A DNA stretch of 64,000 bases, taken from Trichaptum fuscoviolaceum (Eukaryota; Basidiomycota; Agaricomycetes; Hymenochaetales; Trichaptaceae). Positions 35,873 to 47,654 of the stretch are shown here, one piece after another. Location of the stretch: positions 1,912,156 to 1,976,155 of the forward strand of contig CAJSYZ010000006.1 in NCBI GenBank assembly GCA_910574455.1, in the 5' to 3' direction. Within the stretch, counting starts at the first letter, position 1, and each line of letters opens with the position of its first letter. The notes below the pieces were generated by a model. It saw nothing but the letters and a program-made list of their open reading frames with translations. It made no database searches and was not told where the DNA came from. The position numbers and the translations under genes were made by a program.

Positions 35873-36346
35873 TAAAGGTCGGGCAGCCCGAAGGCTCTCA
35901 AAATCTCTGGTATCCTCATATATATTGTGAACCAGCTCGAACAGACAGCACGTCGATCCTAGTAATTTGTCCGCCGCACGGACATTTGATTGTATCCGAG
36001 GTCATCAGATCGTTCGTACATAACATCTATTACGATGCCATAGGTAGACAGCGAATGTCATAGGTAGACAACGGATTCTCAGAGGCCTTGGAAGACTCTG
36101 CAGATGACTGACGGAGAATAAGGGCCGAGTTCAGCGTGTCATGCGGGAGAGAAGTACACGACTAGTAGCTATTTCGGTACGCATGGTCTGTGGATCTGAA
36201 TGCAGAATAATTATTGCAGATTCTCTGCAAATGATGCATGTCATATGTACAAATGCGAAGTGAATTGAATTGAATTGAAACGGCAGACCTTCAACGATAA
36301 CACAGACCAGCACCTCCACCTTCCAAGACACAGAACTTCTCCAGCT
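35873..36346. other. Spacer between divergent ends
   Basis: No gene seen. A short imperfect repeat, CATAGGTAGACA, occurs twice at about 36041-36070. It probably holds the esterase 1 promoter and the 3' end of the next minus-strand gene. Confidence 0.5.
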
Positions 36347-37287
36347 TTAATAAGCCAGCTTCGTCTCCTCTTTTGCTACGCGCTCTAGCACGTCCTTCAG
36401 CTTCCTTAGAAGACCGTCACTTAACTGAAGCACACCATCCCCAGTGCAAAGTCTATAAGTCGGCATGGGCTGGTATGTCTCGATTAGCATTTTCCCGTCT
36501 TCGACGCGCACGGAAGCGAGGATGTCGTCCGGGTCTGGAATACGGCCTAGGGCTGGGACATTGCGATGATCTGTGAAGCATCAAAGTAGTGATCATGTTA
36601 GTGCGGAACGGGGTGGTGAAGAGAAAATGAAGTACCGAAGACGTGCATCCATCCAGACTGAGTTTGTATGGCCCCGTTGACCCAGATCTCATCCTGCAAT
36701 AAACCACCCTTTGTCGCTTCGTGAAGAGGCTGTAAGAAGCGAGCTATACTTGAAACTAAATCAGGCGAAGCCAGGAGAATTGCATGAAATGCGTACTGTT
36801 TTCAACGAAATCATTCAACCCGCTCTCATCCTCTCCCCCTTCAGCAGCCGCTGGCAGCCACCCAAGTACAGTCTGACTCCTGACACTCGGCGGACGCGAC
36901 TCGAGGAAGCTCAGAGCAAACACGGGTCGCGTGCTTGATTCTGGGGACAGAAAGAGATGATAGAAGAGCGAGGGATGCGAAGGGTCTTTCAGAGGTGGCT
37001 GCGGGGCGGCTTCGAGGTGTTCATTTTGACATCTGGCACTTGAGGTAGCTATAGAGAGGAGGAAGACGTATCAGCAATAAGATCAAACCGTGTTAGTGGT
37101 ATCTGGATTCACAAAATGTATGCCTGCCGAACGGGATACCAGTTGAACTGTGTAAAGACCGTGCAACTCGTACCGGGTTGAAGAGTTTTTGCGGAGTAGA
37201 TTTCAAGCGAATTGGTTGACCAATACTAGCATGACGAAGCTGAGCGCGAGCTAGGCATCTTTGAAGGCCTTTCAGAGCAAAGACCAT
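36347..37287 (-). CDS. Conserved basidiomycete protein, probably mitochondrial
   Basis: Four exons splice cleanly in phase 1: 37287-37140, 37048-36797, 36743-36636, 36570-36347, giving 243 residues. The chosen start gives MVFALKGLQRCLARAQLR, an Arg-rich amphipathic N-terminus without acids, as in mitochondrial presequences. The C-terminal part holds a phrase I recall from many uncharacterised agaricomycete proteins: LHEATKGGLLQDEIW, GWMHVFDHRNVPALGRI, PDPDDILASV, TYQPMPTYRLCTGDGVLQL. The frame is open upstream to an earlier ATG at 37413, which would hide the presequence. No catalytic motif or named domain is recognised, so the function is unknown. It is wedged between two esterase genes on the same strand. 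Confidence 0.75.
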
Positions 37288-37665
37288 CCCACTTAATAGT
37301 CGACAATAGGAGTAAGAGGTAGAGTTGCGTGGGTTCGAGGTCGCTGTGAGTGGAACTACGAGTCGATCGAATCCAGTTTCCGAACCCCGGACCGAAAGTT
37401 TAAAAAAGCGCATCTAGTATCTTTCATTTGGAAGATTTAAACGGAATTCAAGCCATCTCCCCACTCCCAACAATATTTCTCATAAGCTGCCATAGGATAC
37501 AATATACGAAGGGGAACAGTTCCAATTACTACAGGAATAGACGAACCAAACCAGGCTGTACTCTTCGACCTTTCCCTGTAACCTTACAAATGATTGATGT
37601 TGTTGGTGGCGACGTCTGATTATTGTCCTAAATTGTCCTAAGACGACGAGGAAAACCACGTTTTC
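37288..37665. other. Short spacer
   Basis: Contains the upstream region of the mitochondrial-type gene and the 3' end of esterase 2; nothing else is seen. Confidence 0.5.
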
Positions 37666-39756
37666 TCAATCCTGCATATGCGCATACTTCGTCGCAACGA
37701 ATGCGCATCTCTTCATTTCCGCCTCCGGCTCCGTCTCAACGTAAATACCAGTATTTGTAGTCGAGTTATTCGGGTCTGCCTGGAGTACCACCCTCTCATT
37801 CGCTGAGAACTCAGACCATACTGGCGAGCGAGGCAGCTTGAAGGTGTTCGGATCTTTCGCTCGCACGAACGAGAGCCAGTACGCAATGAGCTCTTCACTG
37901 AATGCCGTTTCAACCTCGTTTAGGCCGGTGAAAGTCATACTGCCGTTTGTTCTGTACGAGGTTACAAATGAATATGCGTGACGAAGGAGTTTATTGCTTA
38001 TTTTCAAGCATAACATACCCGGTATTTACCCCACGGAACATCATCCAATTTTCGTCAGAGTGTCCTACAATGCCAGGCACATAGTACGGGGAAGTTGGGT
38101 TCACTTGGTTGTACCTGTAGATCCACGTTCTCGAGAACTTTACTTGCGCAGATCCGATGATCTCTCTCTATAGGGAAGGTCATATGTCAATATTACACCC
38201 CAGGAAGTAAAGAAGGATAATATAGCCACGTACACCACATCTTAGGTATGGCTCCCCGGTCGCAGCCCTATACCACTCGGTCTCCGACGAGAACTGAGCG
38301 GGATCGTAAACTTTGACGAACTCATCGAGGTCCTCGTCAGTAAGCTGCGGATACAATACATGGAGCGATGTCTTTAGGTCGCTGCCAAAAGATAAAGACT
38401 CATTACTTGTCGACCTAAACGATAGGGGTGGATTAGTATGCATCGCCAATGTTTTTATATAAGAAAAGAATCACCCTGCGATAGTTGGTACGTGAGCGAA
38501 TCGGCCTTCCGTGAGCAGCTTCGTCGGGAAGTCGTATATGAGCTTTCCGTCGACGACAGGGCGGAACTTGTTGTATAATGTTACATTAGTGCTGGGAGGG
38601 AGATGCAGATGACTCTGATTAGGATGAAAAGGTAGCCAGAATTTGTTTGATTCCCACCTGTAAAGAGCTGTGTCTTGAGCATAAGCAATGGCGCTGATCG
38701 ACGCGTTACGGAGGCAAGCCATGGTGCTACTGATTGAGTCTTCGTGACCCCCACACCCTGCTAACGTGGCATAATAATTGAAAAGTGTCTATAGCCTGAA
38801 GTTTAGCGCAACGGCACAGCAGAAGACGGCTCATGTAACGTACCACTTGATCATCTGGAGTCGGTACTGGCTCCCTATCCACGCTCTGCGCAATCGCACC
38901 ACTAAACAATTTCTCCCCCTCATTCGCCACCATATGCAACACGACTGAACCTCCGCCGGCGCTCTCCCCATTGATAGTCACACTCCCTGGATCACCGCCG
39001 AATGCTGCGATGTGGTCTTTCACCCAACGTAAGGCTAGTATCTGGTCCTGGAACCCGACGTTGAGGTCACCCAGAGAGGGATTGGTGGTAAAGGACGGGT
39101 GCGAGAGGAAGCCGAAGGAATCGAGTCGATAATAAACGGAGACGATGACGACGTTCGGCGATTGGTTGATCCAGTGCTCAAATGGGAATGCCGCCGGATT
39201 ACCGTATATATATCCTGTCGAAATCGTCAAGAAGAGTTGATACATAGAATTTCTTAAATGCGTACCTCCGCCATGGATATAGAATAGCACGGGTACTACA
39301 CGTAAGGCATCAGCTGAGACAAACTAATCAATTTCGAACGATCGACTCACGTTTGCTGTCCTTCGTTGCATTGACCGGCGTATACACATTAACCTTCAAA
39401 CAATCCTCTGTGCCCGCTCCTCCCATATCATGATCTCCCGACATTATCGTGCTTTGTATGCAAAAGTTCGGGTAGCTTCTCGCATCCGTCACCGCAGAGC
39501 TAGGCTTAGAGGTATCGAGAGCGACGGGGGCACGAAATCGCTTGTCGCCCACCGGCGGCTCAGCATACGGTACGCCAAGATATGCGACGCTGTATGGAGC
39601 GGTGAAATTGCCTCGAAACTTAGCGTAGCCTGCATCGACGACGTACTCCTCAGTCGAGAGTCGCGTACCCCGACCGAGGACGCTGGCCGCGGTAGAGACA
39701 GCAAGGCCAAGTTGAACTAAGACACAAAGGAGCGAAAGGGAGCGTGATATAGCCAT
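37666..39756 (-). CDS. Secreted type-B carboxylesterase 2
   Basis: Same family and gene structure as the neighbour at 33.7-35.9 kb. The ATG at 39756 is preferred over one 13 codons upstream because it puts the hydrophobic signal peptide (SLSLLCVLVQLGLAVSTA) at the N-terminus. Motifs: LGVPYAEPPVGDKRF, EDCLKVNVYTPVNA, YIHGGG, FGGDPGSVTINGESAGGGS with the nucleophile in the classical GESAGG form, GHSDENWMMF with the probable catalytic His, and the end CAFVATKYAHMQD. About eight short introns break it. The esterase 1 and 3 genes have GQSAGG instead. It is secreted; the ester substrate is unknown. Confidence 0.85.
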
Positions 39757-41418
39757 TCTGTCCGTCGTGGCCTCAAGGTTCTGGTCCGCGTTCACCGTCC
39801 GGATTGGTTCAAAGCTTTCTAGGAGACGAACTCATCTTATACGCCTCTGCAGGTCTTTTAAGCCCTTTCCAGCTTCCGCGAATAGATCCGTCATTGGAAT
39901 TAAATGAGATCAGAATGTTTCCATGCAATGGCACTAGCCAAAAACTGCACAAATTGGAAAATAAAAAATCGAGAAAGGCCATGTGCAAACTCCGAGTACT
40001 TCAAGCTCGTCTGAGGTTCGCTAAGTAGAGTACGAGTCAAGTCGGATGATACGTGTAGCAGATCCCAATGCAGCACACCGGGCTAACCTCAGAATCACAT
40101 GGACACCGTCGCGCCACACCCCAGCAGTCACCTCAAGACTCTGAGTAGGACCAGGATATTGTGGACTATATTGTTGTAGTTAAAGTGCCAAAACACAGGT
40201 CAAGTAGAGAAAAGAGTCAGCAATAACGCCAGGATCATTGATGCATTGATACTTGTGAAGCTTCGAAGATCCGCATTGCTTCTTCACAGGTGAGCGTCCC
40301 TGAAACCGTGAAACTTTTGTTCCATCGACCTTGCTTTCATCACTCCTGCAGGCAATTTGGTTTTGAAAATGCTTCCGCAAAGGGCGTAGCAGAAATTTGA
40401 CGATAGGGCAAGATTAGTCCGAGAGAGAGCCGCATGCGGGCAAGTCCTTCAATAGACTCGCAAACCAGTTACAAACTGATCGAGAACCTGAGGTCGCGAG
40501 TGAGATAAAATTAAGTATGACAACGACTGGTTTACGAGTCTCTAGTCCGTCAGGAACAGCTTCGGTCAACTCTCGAAAACAGGTCTGCTAATGTAGCTCA
40601 CCTGGATAGTTTTTACGTAGCTATATGCAAAACGAACGCAGATCTATGAGCCAATTTCTCAACTGAGGTGACCTGACCAAGATTATTTGAAAAAGTGAGC
40701 ACATAAGTAGCTTGGTAGAAGATGACGACAACGAATGTACGAGCCTCTAGACTTTCCTATCTGATAGAGAAATACTTCCGCAAAGGAGGTATTAGTGAAG
40801 CCTGGCCCTGCAAGTTGTTTGGTAAAGCCACTCCGTGACAGCGACGATCATATACACCAGTAGTAGTAGGCGCTGCCGAGGGTGACGAACACACGTCCCA
40901 AGACTTCATGAAGGCCCCATGAAGGTCGCCAGGCGAGTGAAGCACAAAAAAGGGCCGACCTTAGCAAATTAGATACGCGTGGTATGTGGAAATCTTGAGG
41001 TCTTGAGGCTTCGCCGTCGCCGTCGTTGTGGCCTTGGTCGTCGTGGTCAATGGCAAATGGACGACGCCAGATGGCCCATCTCGTGACGCGTGATATGCCA
41101 CTGTGTGACACACGCGTACTGTAGTACCACAGGCGCTAACGTGCACTCGAAACTTGATCGGTCCTTGAAGCCGAATATTTATAACAAACACATTGAAGAT
41201 AAATATATAGAAGAGGCTACCTAATTACAAGAAAGCGAGAAGTAAGCGTATGCAAATGTAGTCCATGGGGGGCTCCAAGTTGATCGGGAGCGACGCGATA
41301 ACATGTCGAATGAATGTACCGAAGATATACAGAAGTTGAAAATAGTCCGTGTCATGGAAGTCATGTACCAGTACTGGCAGCAGCCATGGAGATCGCACAA
41401 GATCTGGCCTCCACCTTC
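39757..41418. other. Gene-free stretch
   Basis: No exon is supported on either strand. 40756-40850 weakly resembles 43600-43690 (shared GATAG..AAATACT, GGTAAAGCCACTCC/GGCAAAGACACCCC, then TGTGGCCTTGGTCGTC near 41030 and 44018), so an old degenerate repeat may be present twice. Confidence 0.4.
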
Positions 41419-42612
41419 TTACGCGTCGATCCAGTGGCCTGCGCGCTTGCCTGCGATGCGCGAGATCACGTAGCGCTTCTTCGCGTGCGCAGCGCGGGCA
41501 GCGAGGCGCCCTGCCTTGGCGGAGGTAGCAGACTTGGCTACATCGGCGTTGGTCGCAGCAGTAGTCTCGGCGGAGGCAGCGGTCGCCAAAGTGCTAGTCT
41601 CAGCGGCAGCTGTGGTCACCGCAACGGTAGAGGCTGCGGTCGAGTTTCTGAAAGCGAGATTGATAAGTATGAAGAGTATTACTTGAGTTGCAGCGAGCTT
41701 ACCCAGACCCAGCGTTCGTAACAGCCACACATGAGCCGAAGGGACCCGCAAGAGCGCTGTTGCGGCAGCGCATGACACACGCATCTCCGTTCGGGCCGCC
41801 TGTGCACTGCATGCCTCTGTTCAACAAACAACAGAATGTGAGTTACGTCTCTACTTGAAAATGAGGTGGGACAACGTACGCAGGCATCTTGGCAACCAGT
41901 TGGAAGTCTGTCGCCTTCGCCAAGCTGAGTGAGGCAATGCCAGGCACGTTCTGCGTGACCGTCGCGTCGGTGAATGTGGCTCCACCGTCAGCGGAGACAT
42001 CACATTTGTAGGGTCTTGTAAGAGAGACATTAGATGACATATGGCTTCAAGGAGGATCATCCTGCTTACCCAGCACCGTCCTGGTTGACCTGATGCAAAG
42101 TCATTGTGACACTTCCGTCTGCTGCAGCAGAGGGAAGGCCGGCTTGGGATGCAGCTACAGACACATTGTCAGGTAAAGTTTTGTGGTGCGAGAGGCAGAA
42201 AAAACTCACCAGCGAGCTGGGTGGCAACATCATTGTTGCCTCCAGCCTTGGTCCTGCCGCACACACCAGTGCGTCCAGTGTTGATCTCAACGTTTCGAAT
42301 AATACTTGTATCTTGCTATAGAGCACGGGGGGAGTTAGATGTAAGTCGATCTCATTGAGATCATTTACTAACCTCAAAGGGGTTGGGAGTCGATCCATCT
42401 CGCGGAGTGGATGCGATGATCCCGAAACTAAGGTACGAATATAGATCAGGTCGGGTTCGGAAGCAAATAACAAATTGTAAATGAAATAACGCTTACCCCT
42501 GACCATTGACACCGTTCGCTCCGGTAACGGCTGTGATCGTCCCGTGGGCGAGAGCGCCATCGAAGACGACTGAGCAGAGAGCGAAGGCGAGCAAGTAGAC
42601 TTTGGAGAACAT
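41419..42612 (-). CDS. Secreted Egh16-like protein
   Basis: Seven exons join without frame errors: 42612-42497, 42428-42374, 42315-42210, 42154-42070, 42014-41880, 41816-41703, 41647-41419, giving 279 residues. A signal peptide (VYLLAFALCSVVFDGALA) is followed by mature HGTITAVTGANGVNGQG, the start typical of the Egh16/Gas1 family described from Blumeria and Magnaporthe appressoria. Family features: TPRDGSTPNPFEQDTSII, GRTGVCGRTKAGG and paired cysteines (KCDV, MQCTGG, CVMRC, GSCVAV). The last exon adds a Thr/Ala-rich tail and a basic end (KKRYVISRIAGKRAGHW). The molecular function of the family is unsettled; the exposed N-terminal His is worth noting. Homologues occur in saprotrophs, so pathogenicity cannot be inferred. 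Confidence 0.8.
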
Positions 42613-44866
42613 CTTTCAATAATCGATGATCGATAGAATGCGAATGAGTGGTCGAGTAATTTCGAGGAAGGGTCGAAACAATTGGTGAGGTGTCGAAGGT
42701 GAAATGCACACAGTGCAGAGGGCGAAAATCGAATAAAGACAAGTAAGGCGAAACGAAGATGAGAGCGACCTGAGCACTCGAAACCGGACGACTTGCGTTT
42801 GGTGAGGAACTTGGCGCGTTTACTTGGCACATTATATACACGAGGAGAGCCAGAAGAATTTGCATTCTTTGCTGATGAATCCAGGCAACGGACGCCGACA
42901 CAAAACATGCTCTGAGGCCAGGAAAACACAGAGAGTGCAGCCGAAATACCTCTCTGACAGATGGGCAGTGCCATAGACGACGAAATCCGAGTTCTTTGCA
43001 AAGAGTTCAGACAGGTAGAGCAACAAATCAAATTTCGAAGAACGACGCGTCCGGCGGGTACAGTTTGTCTTGGCAACGGCGCGTTCGACGCGTCGAAGAC
43101 TGCTCGCGGGGAGCACGACGATGCAACAGGGAAGTACAACGTAGAGCCGTTGACCGCGATTCTGACATCAGAATTCAAATGCGCATGCAATTTGTAATTC
43201 AGCCTATGTGTAGCAGAACTCACGATAAAAATAGAATCCAGTCCAGACGAGAGACACGATACCTTCTCCAGCAAACAGATATAATCATGACTCGGAGCAT
43301 GAATTCGAAGTGAAGTCGAGGTATTAGTATTCTGCGCTTAGCTTGCCCTGCACGGATGCACATACGCTTCGGCAAGGAAGCCCGTGTAAAGCTGGACGGA
43401 TGATACTATTTTTGTCGATGTGATTGTCGTTTCGTTCACCGCAGTTGAAGATGAAGATTACAAAATGGCGAGGCAACGAGATAACAAAGCCGGGAATAGT
43501 TGACAGTGACAGCACACTTCGATACCTGGGCAATGCCGGTTATTTTAATGCTGTAGTCAACATTGTACCAGAATCGTAAATCATTGTAAGCAGGCTGTTG
43601 CAGTGATAATTCCGTGATAGAAATACTACCGCGGAAGAAGCTGTAGTAAAAGATTTGGGCCGGCAAAGTATTTGGGCAAAGACACCCCATAGCGCGAACA
43701 CGCCGGAGTGACTTGGGGCATCCGAGGGCGCGTAAAGACACATCCAACGAGAAGAAGGCTAGCCACTAACGGGGATTAGCCATGGCAAAGCCTCCCCGCT
43801 CCAAGGAAGGACCACTGCCAGTACCTACCTTCAGTCAGCAATGGTAAGACACAGGCTGGAAGGGGTAGAAACGTTAAGACAAAGGCGAAGATGAATAGAT
43901 CTAGAATGAGTTGCACAGTCACAGGAAAGCACAAATGAGAAACAGAGTGAAGTAAGAGTGAAGACGGAAGAGCTCAAGACGAACGAGAATGAGGCCTTGA
44001 GGTTTCGCCGCTGTCTGTGGCCTTGGTCGTCAAAAAGCGGAGACACGATGCTCGGGTGTCACGCACTCTGCTTGTCCTTCCGCTTGGAGAATTGCTGTTA
44101 TGGATAACTGAAAGATTAATTGACGTACCATTGGTCCATTACAGTAATCAAGTTCAACACCTTTCCGTCTCGTAAGCCCACAATGCTCCTTTCGATTACT
44201 AAAGGCCGGTCTGGTGGTCGACACTCCATGTTCGTAGATTCTGCGCACACAGAGCAGATGTAGACGCATCTCCAGCACGTCGTCGTTCCGTGTCTTGCAA
44301 ACACTTTTGTCCCGTATAAGACATAAGAGGATGGTACGTATTCGCAGCAGTCGTGGGCAATGACATTGCTGTTATCACGGTTTCGTTTAGCTGTAAGTCC
44401 ATTAGAGGAGAACTATCTCTTACTTCAAATTATAAACATAAACATCCCATCAACGCAGCTGCCTCCAGCTTCGCGCTTTCATCCTCATTGCTCAGAGTGA
44501 ATCACCGTCTTGCTGTGGTTGCTACCAGCCTCGAGAATAATAGCGGCGATACGAGAATCGCAAGAATGGACGTATTGCGCGCCCGAGATAACGTCCTGTT
44601 CGGCCAGAGTGGCTAAGAAGCGAGTAGATTGCGAAAAGACGCATGCTCACTGTCATCTAACGTTCTCCATGAAGGCTAGATGGTGATGAACGGTGCTAAA
44701 AGGGGGTAGACAGACGATGTGCCTGCTGCACGTGAGGCGAGGAAGTCGGCTGCCGCAGCCAGGGCGGCCAAAACGGCTTCCTCAAATCGCCCTCGACGTC
44801 GAGGCGCTCGTAGTCAATACTCTTTATCTCCTACACCCACCACGTCGCCCACAGCTCACGAAAATC
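42613..44866. other. Gene-free stretch upstream of Egh16-like and GMD genes
   Basis: No exon supported. It would hold the divergent promoters. A tentative degenerate repeat (about 43600-44050) resembles 40756-41090. Confidence 0.4.
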
Positions 44867-46685
44867 ATGTCTGAGTTCGCTGTTGCACACCCTTTTGCTC
44901 TCCAGGTCTCGTCGGTGGAGGAATACCGCAAGCGCAAAGTTGCGCTCATCTCCGGTGCGAAACAACTTTTTTTAGAGGCCTCGTGCCTGTCGTGTGCGTG
45001 TGTTGACCGGCGTTGTTTACAGGGATTACTGGCCAGGACGGCTCATATCTGTGCGTTACCCCCTTCGTCTTGAGCTGCGTTGTGCTCATTCAATGATACA
45101 GAACAGAACTATTGCTTGAGAAAGGCTATGAAGTCCACGGGATCATTCGACGCTCTTCGAGCTTCAATACTGGCCGTCTGCACCACCTCTACGAGGATCA
45201 ACATGAACGTACGTGGCTTTGAAATGTCTTTATCTCTGGAGAAGTGGCACTGCGAGGAAACTACAGCCGAGCTATCATGACCTGTTCTATCGGATGTGAT
45301 GCCAGAGCGGGTGATTTCCTCGGTTTTGCTCTTTCGGTTGCACAGGCGCCTCCTCTTTCAAACATGTTCAGTCAACTTCTGATTCTATTGAAACGTCTGA
45401 TTATTATCTCATGGATCTCATTATTTCAAGCTCGAAAGTGCCTTGGTTTGTTTGGAAATGATCGTTGAGACAGAACGGGAGCAGACCTCATCCTAGCAAC
45501 CTTTTCCCTTGCTTATGGACACTATTCACTCGTTCTATTCGATTCGCAGTGCAATCTGTGCACGACATCTGTGTTCTTCTCGCATTCTATTCAATGATCT
45601 ACTATCGCCGCAACGATGTGTAGCTTTCGGCCTGCTCATCACTTCCGCACTAAAGGATGCAACTAACCTCAACTCTTTCCTCCAGGCCCCAACAAATTCA
45701 AGTTACACTATGGAGACCTGAGCGACAGCACTAACCTGGTCTACATCATCGCCTCCGTGCAGCCAACCGAAGTATACAACTTGGGTGCCCAATCACACGT
45801 CAAGGTCTCGTTTGAGATGGCCGAATATACAGGGGACGTCGATGGTCTCGGAACGCTTCGCCTGCTCGACGCGATCCGGACTTGTGGACTTGAGAAGCAT
45901 GTACGTTTCTACCAGGCCTCTACATCCGAGCTGTACGGCAAGGTCGTCGAGACCCCTCAATCAGAGACGACACCATTCTACCCACGTTCCCCGTATGGCT
46001 GCGCAAAGCTGTACGCGTATTGGATCACTGTGAACTACAGGGAGGCGTACGGCATGTACGCGTGTAATGGTATTCTTTTTAACCACGAGAGCCCACGCCG
46101 GGGGCGGACGTTCGTCACGCGTAAGATTTCCCGTGCGGCGGCGGAGATCAGCCTTGGAAAGCAACATTGTCTGTACCTGGGTAACATTGATGCGCGGAGA
46201 GATTGGGGTCACGCGAAGGACTACGTGGAGGGCATGTGGCGTATGCTGCAGCAACCTGCGCCGGAGGACTTTGTGCTGGCTACGGGCGAGACGCACCCTG
46301 TCCGTGAATTCGTGGAGAAGGCGTTTAAGGAAGTAGGCATGAAAATAAAGTGAGTCGTCCTGAGCGTTCTCCGGAATGCTTACTCACTTTCCTAATAGAT
46401 GGCAAGGTGCCGGTGTTGAAGAGGAAGGTCTTGATGAGGCGACGGGTAAGGTAGTGGTGAAAGTCGATACCAAATACTTCCGTCCAGCCGAAGTCGAGTA
46501 TGTACCAATATTTTGTCCCCAGCATTCACATCGCTAATATTGTCCTTAGCCTCCTCTTAGGTAACCCCACGAAAGCAGAAAAGCTACTGGGCTGGAAGCG
46601 CGTTGTTGATTTCGACTCGCTTGTCAAAGAGATGGTGCAGGCTGACTTGGCAGCGGCGAAGAACCTCGTCGAGGACCAGAACTAA
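44867..46685 (+). CDS. gmd: GDP-mannose 4,6-dehydratase
   Basis: Converts GDP-D-mannose to GDP-4-keto-6-deoxymannose in the cytosol, the first step to GDP-fucose or GDP-rhamnose-type sugars. Six exons: 44867-44954, 45023-45050, 45102-45208, 45686-46349, 46399-46497, 46550-46685, in frame, 373 residues, the usual family length. Evidence: NADP-binding loop [44 protein letters not shown], the Thr/Ser region [10 protein letters not shown], the active-site Y-x-x-x-K in [21 protein letters not shown], and the C-terminal [18 protein letters not shown]. Intron 3 is unusually long (477 nt; others about 50-70) with nothing recognisable in it. The gene looks intact and expressed. Confidence 0.93.
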
Positions 46686-47654
46686 TGACGTTTACGATTT
46701 TCGACGACGCTTCTCTCCCTCATGTGAAAATTTATACCACCTGATACGTAGACGTCTGATTCATCTTACGGAGGGACTCAGTCATGTTGTTACGTATCAT
46801 TGAGACGAATGGACTTGAACTTGTTATTGTTGTTACTTCATCCTCCCCTCCCTCTAGTTGCTGGACTAGTACTCGCTGCTTGCCCTTTGTCAATGGACTT
46901 TCTTTCTCCTCTCCTTCTCGACTTGTTCGTTATAGTAGACAGAAAATCGGATTATATCATGGATTGTTGTTTGTTTGTCTGCCAGTGCTTGAACACACTG
47001 GCATTCAAGTTTCGCACGCTCGTATCAAATATTTACACGCTGGATTACCAGGAGTCGTCTCTTCCTTTCACTCCTCGATAATGCTGTCTGCTGCCAACGT
47101 TTTTCCTGCACTTGGACTTCATACCTGTTAACTGGTCATGCGCCATAACATGTTTAGGATGTATCCCCCATTGGACGCATGTGATATCACTTCTGAAGTT
47201 CTGAACAAAAATAAAACACTTTCAAGTTGCTTGCTGGTAGCCCCACCAGTGAATGCCTCTGCACGAACCAAAAAAAAAGAACGCGAAGAATACTTCTGCC
47301 GATTGGAATGTTAATGGAGATGATGAGCGGTCCGCCCAATGCTTCTTCTGAACTTTGGTTTTGCCCTCCATTGACTCCTTGCTTCCTTCGAATTCATTGG
47401 ACTACTCGTCTCATGATCTACGGAGCCTCCTTCGCATGCCTATCATGCGTACCGTACGTACTGAAACGCCGCCAAAATCTTAAAGAGCTTCTTGGACAGC
47501 CGAAAGGCACCCAATATAAAGGATCATGATATATGTATTCGCATCGTGCTAGCGGCGAGCGAGTTCAAGCTGGCACTGGCCCAACACGAATCTTGCACGA
47601 CACACGATCACGACATATCGGACGGTGATAGCAGTTCTACCGCTGTCTTTCGAA
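46686..47654. other. Gene-free stretch
   Basis: No exon recognised. GCCAGTGCTTGAACACACTGGC at 46981-47002 is an inverted repeat of the window's CACTGGC word around TTGAA. The right end would be the esterase 3 promoter. Confidence 0.5.
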
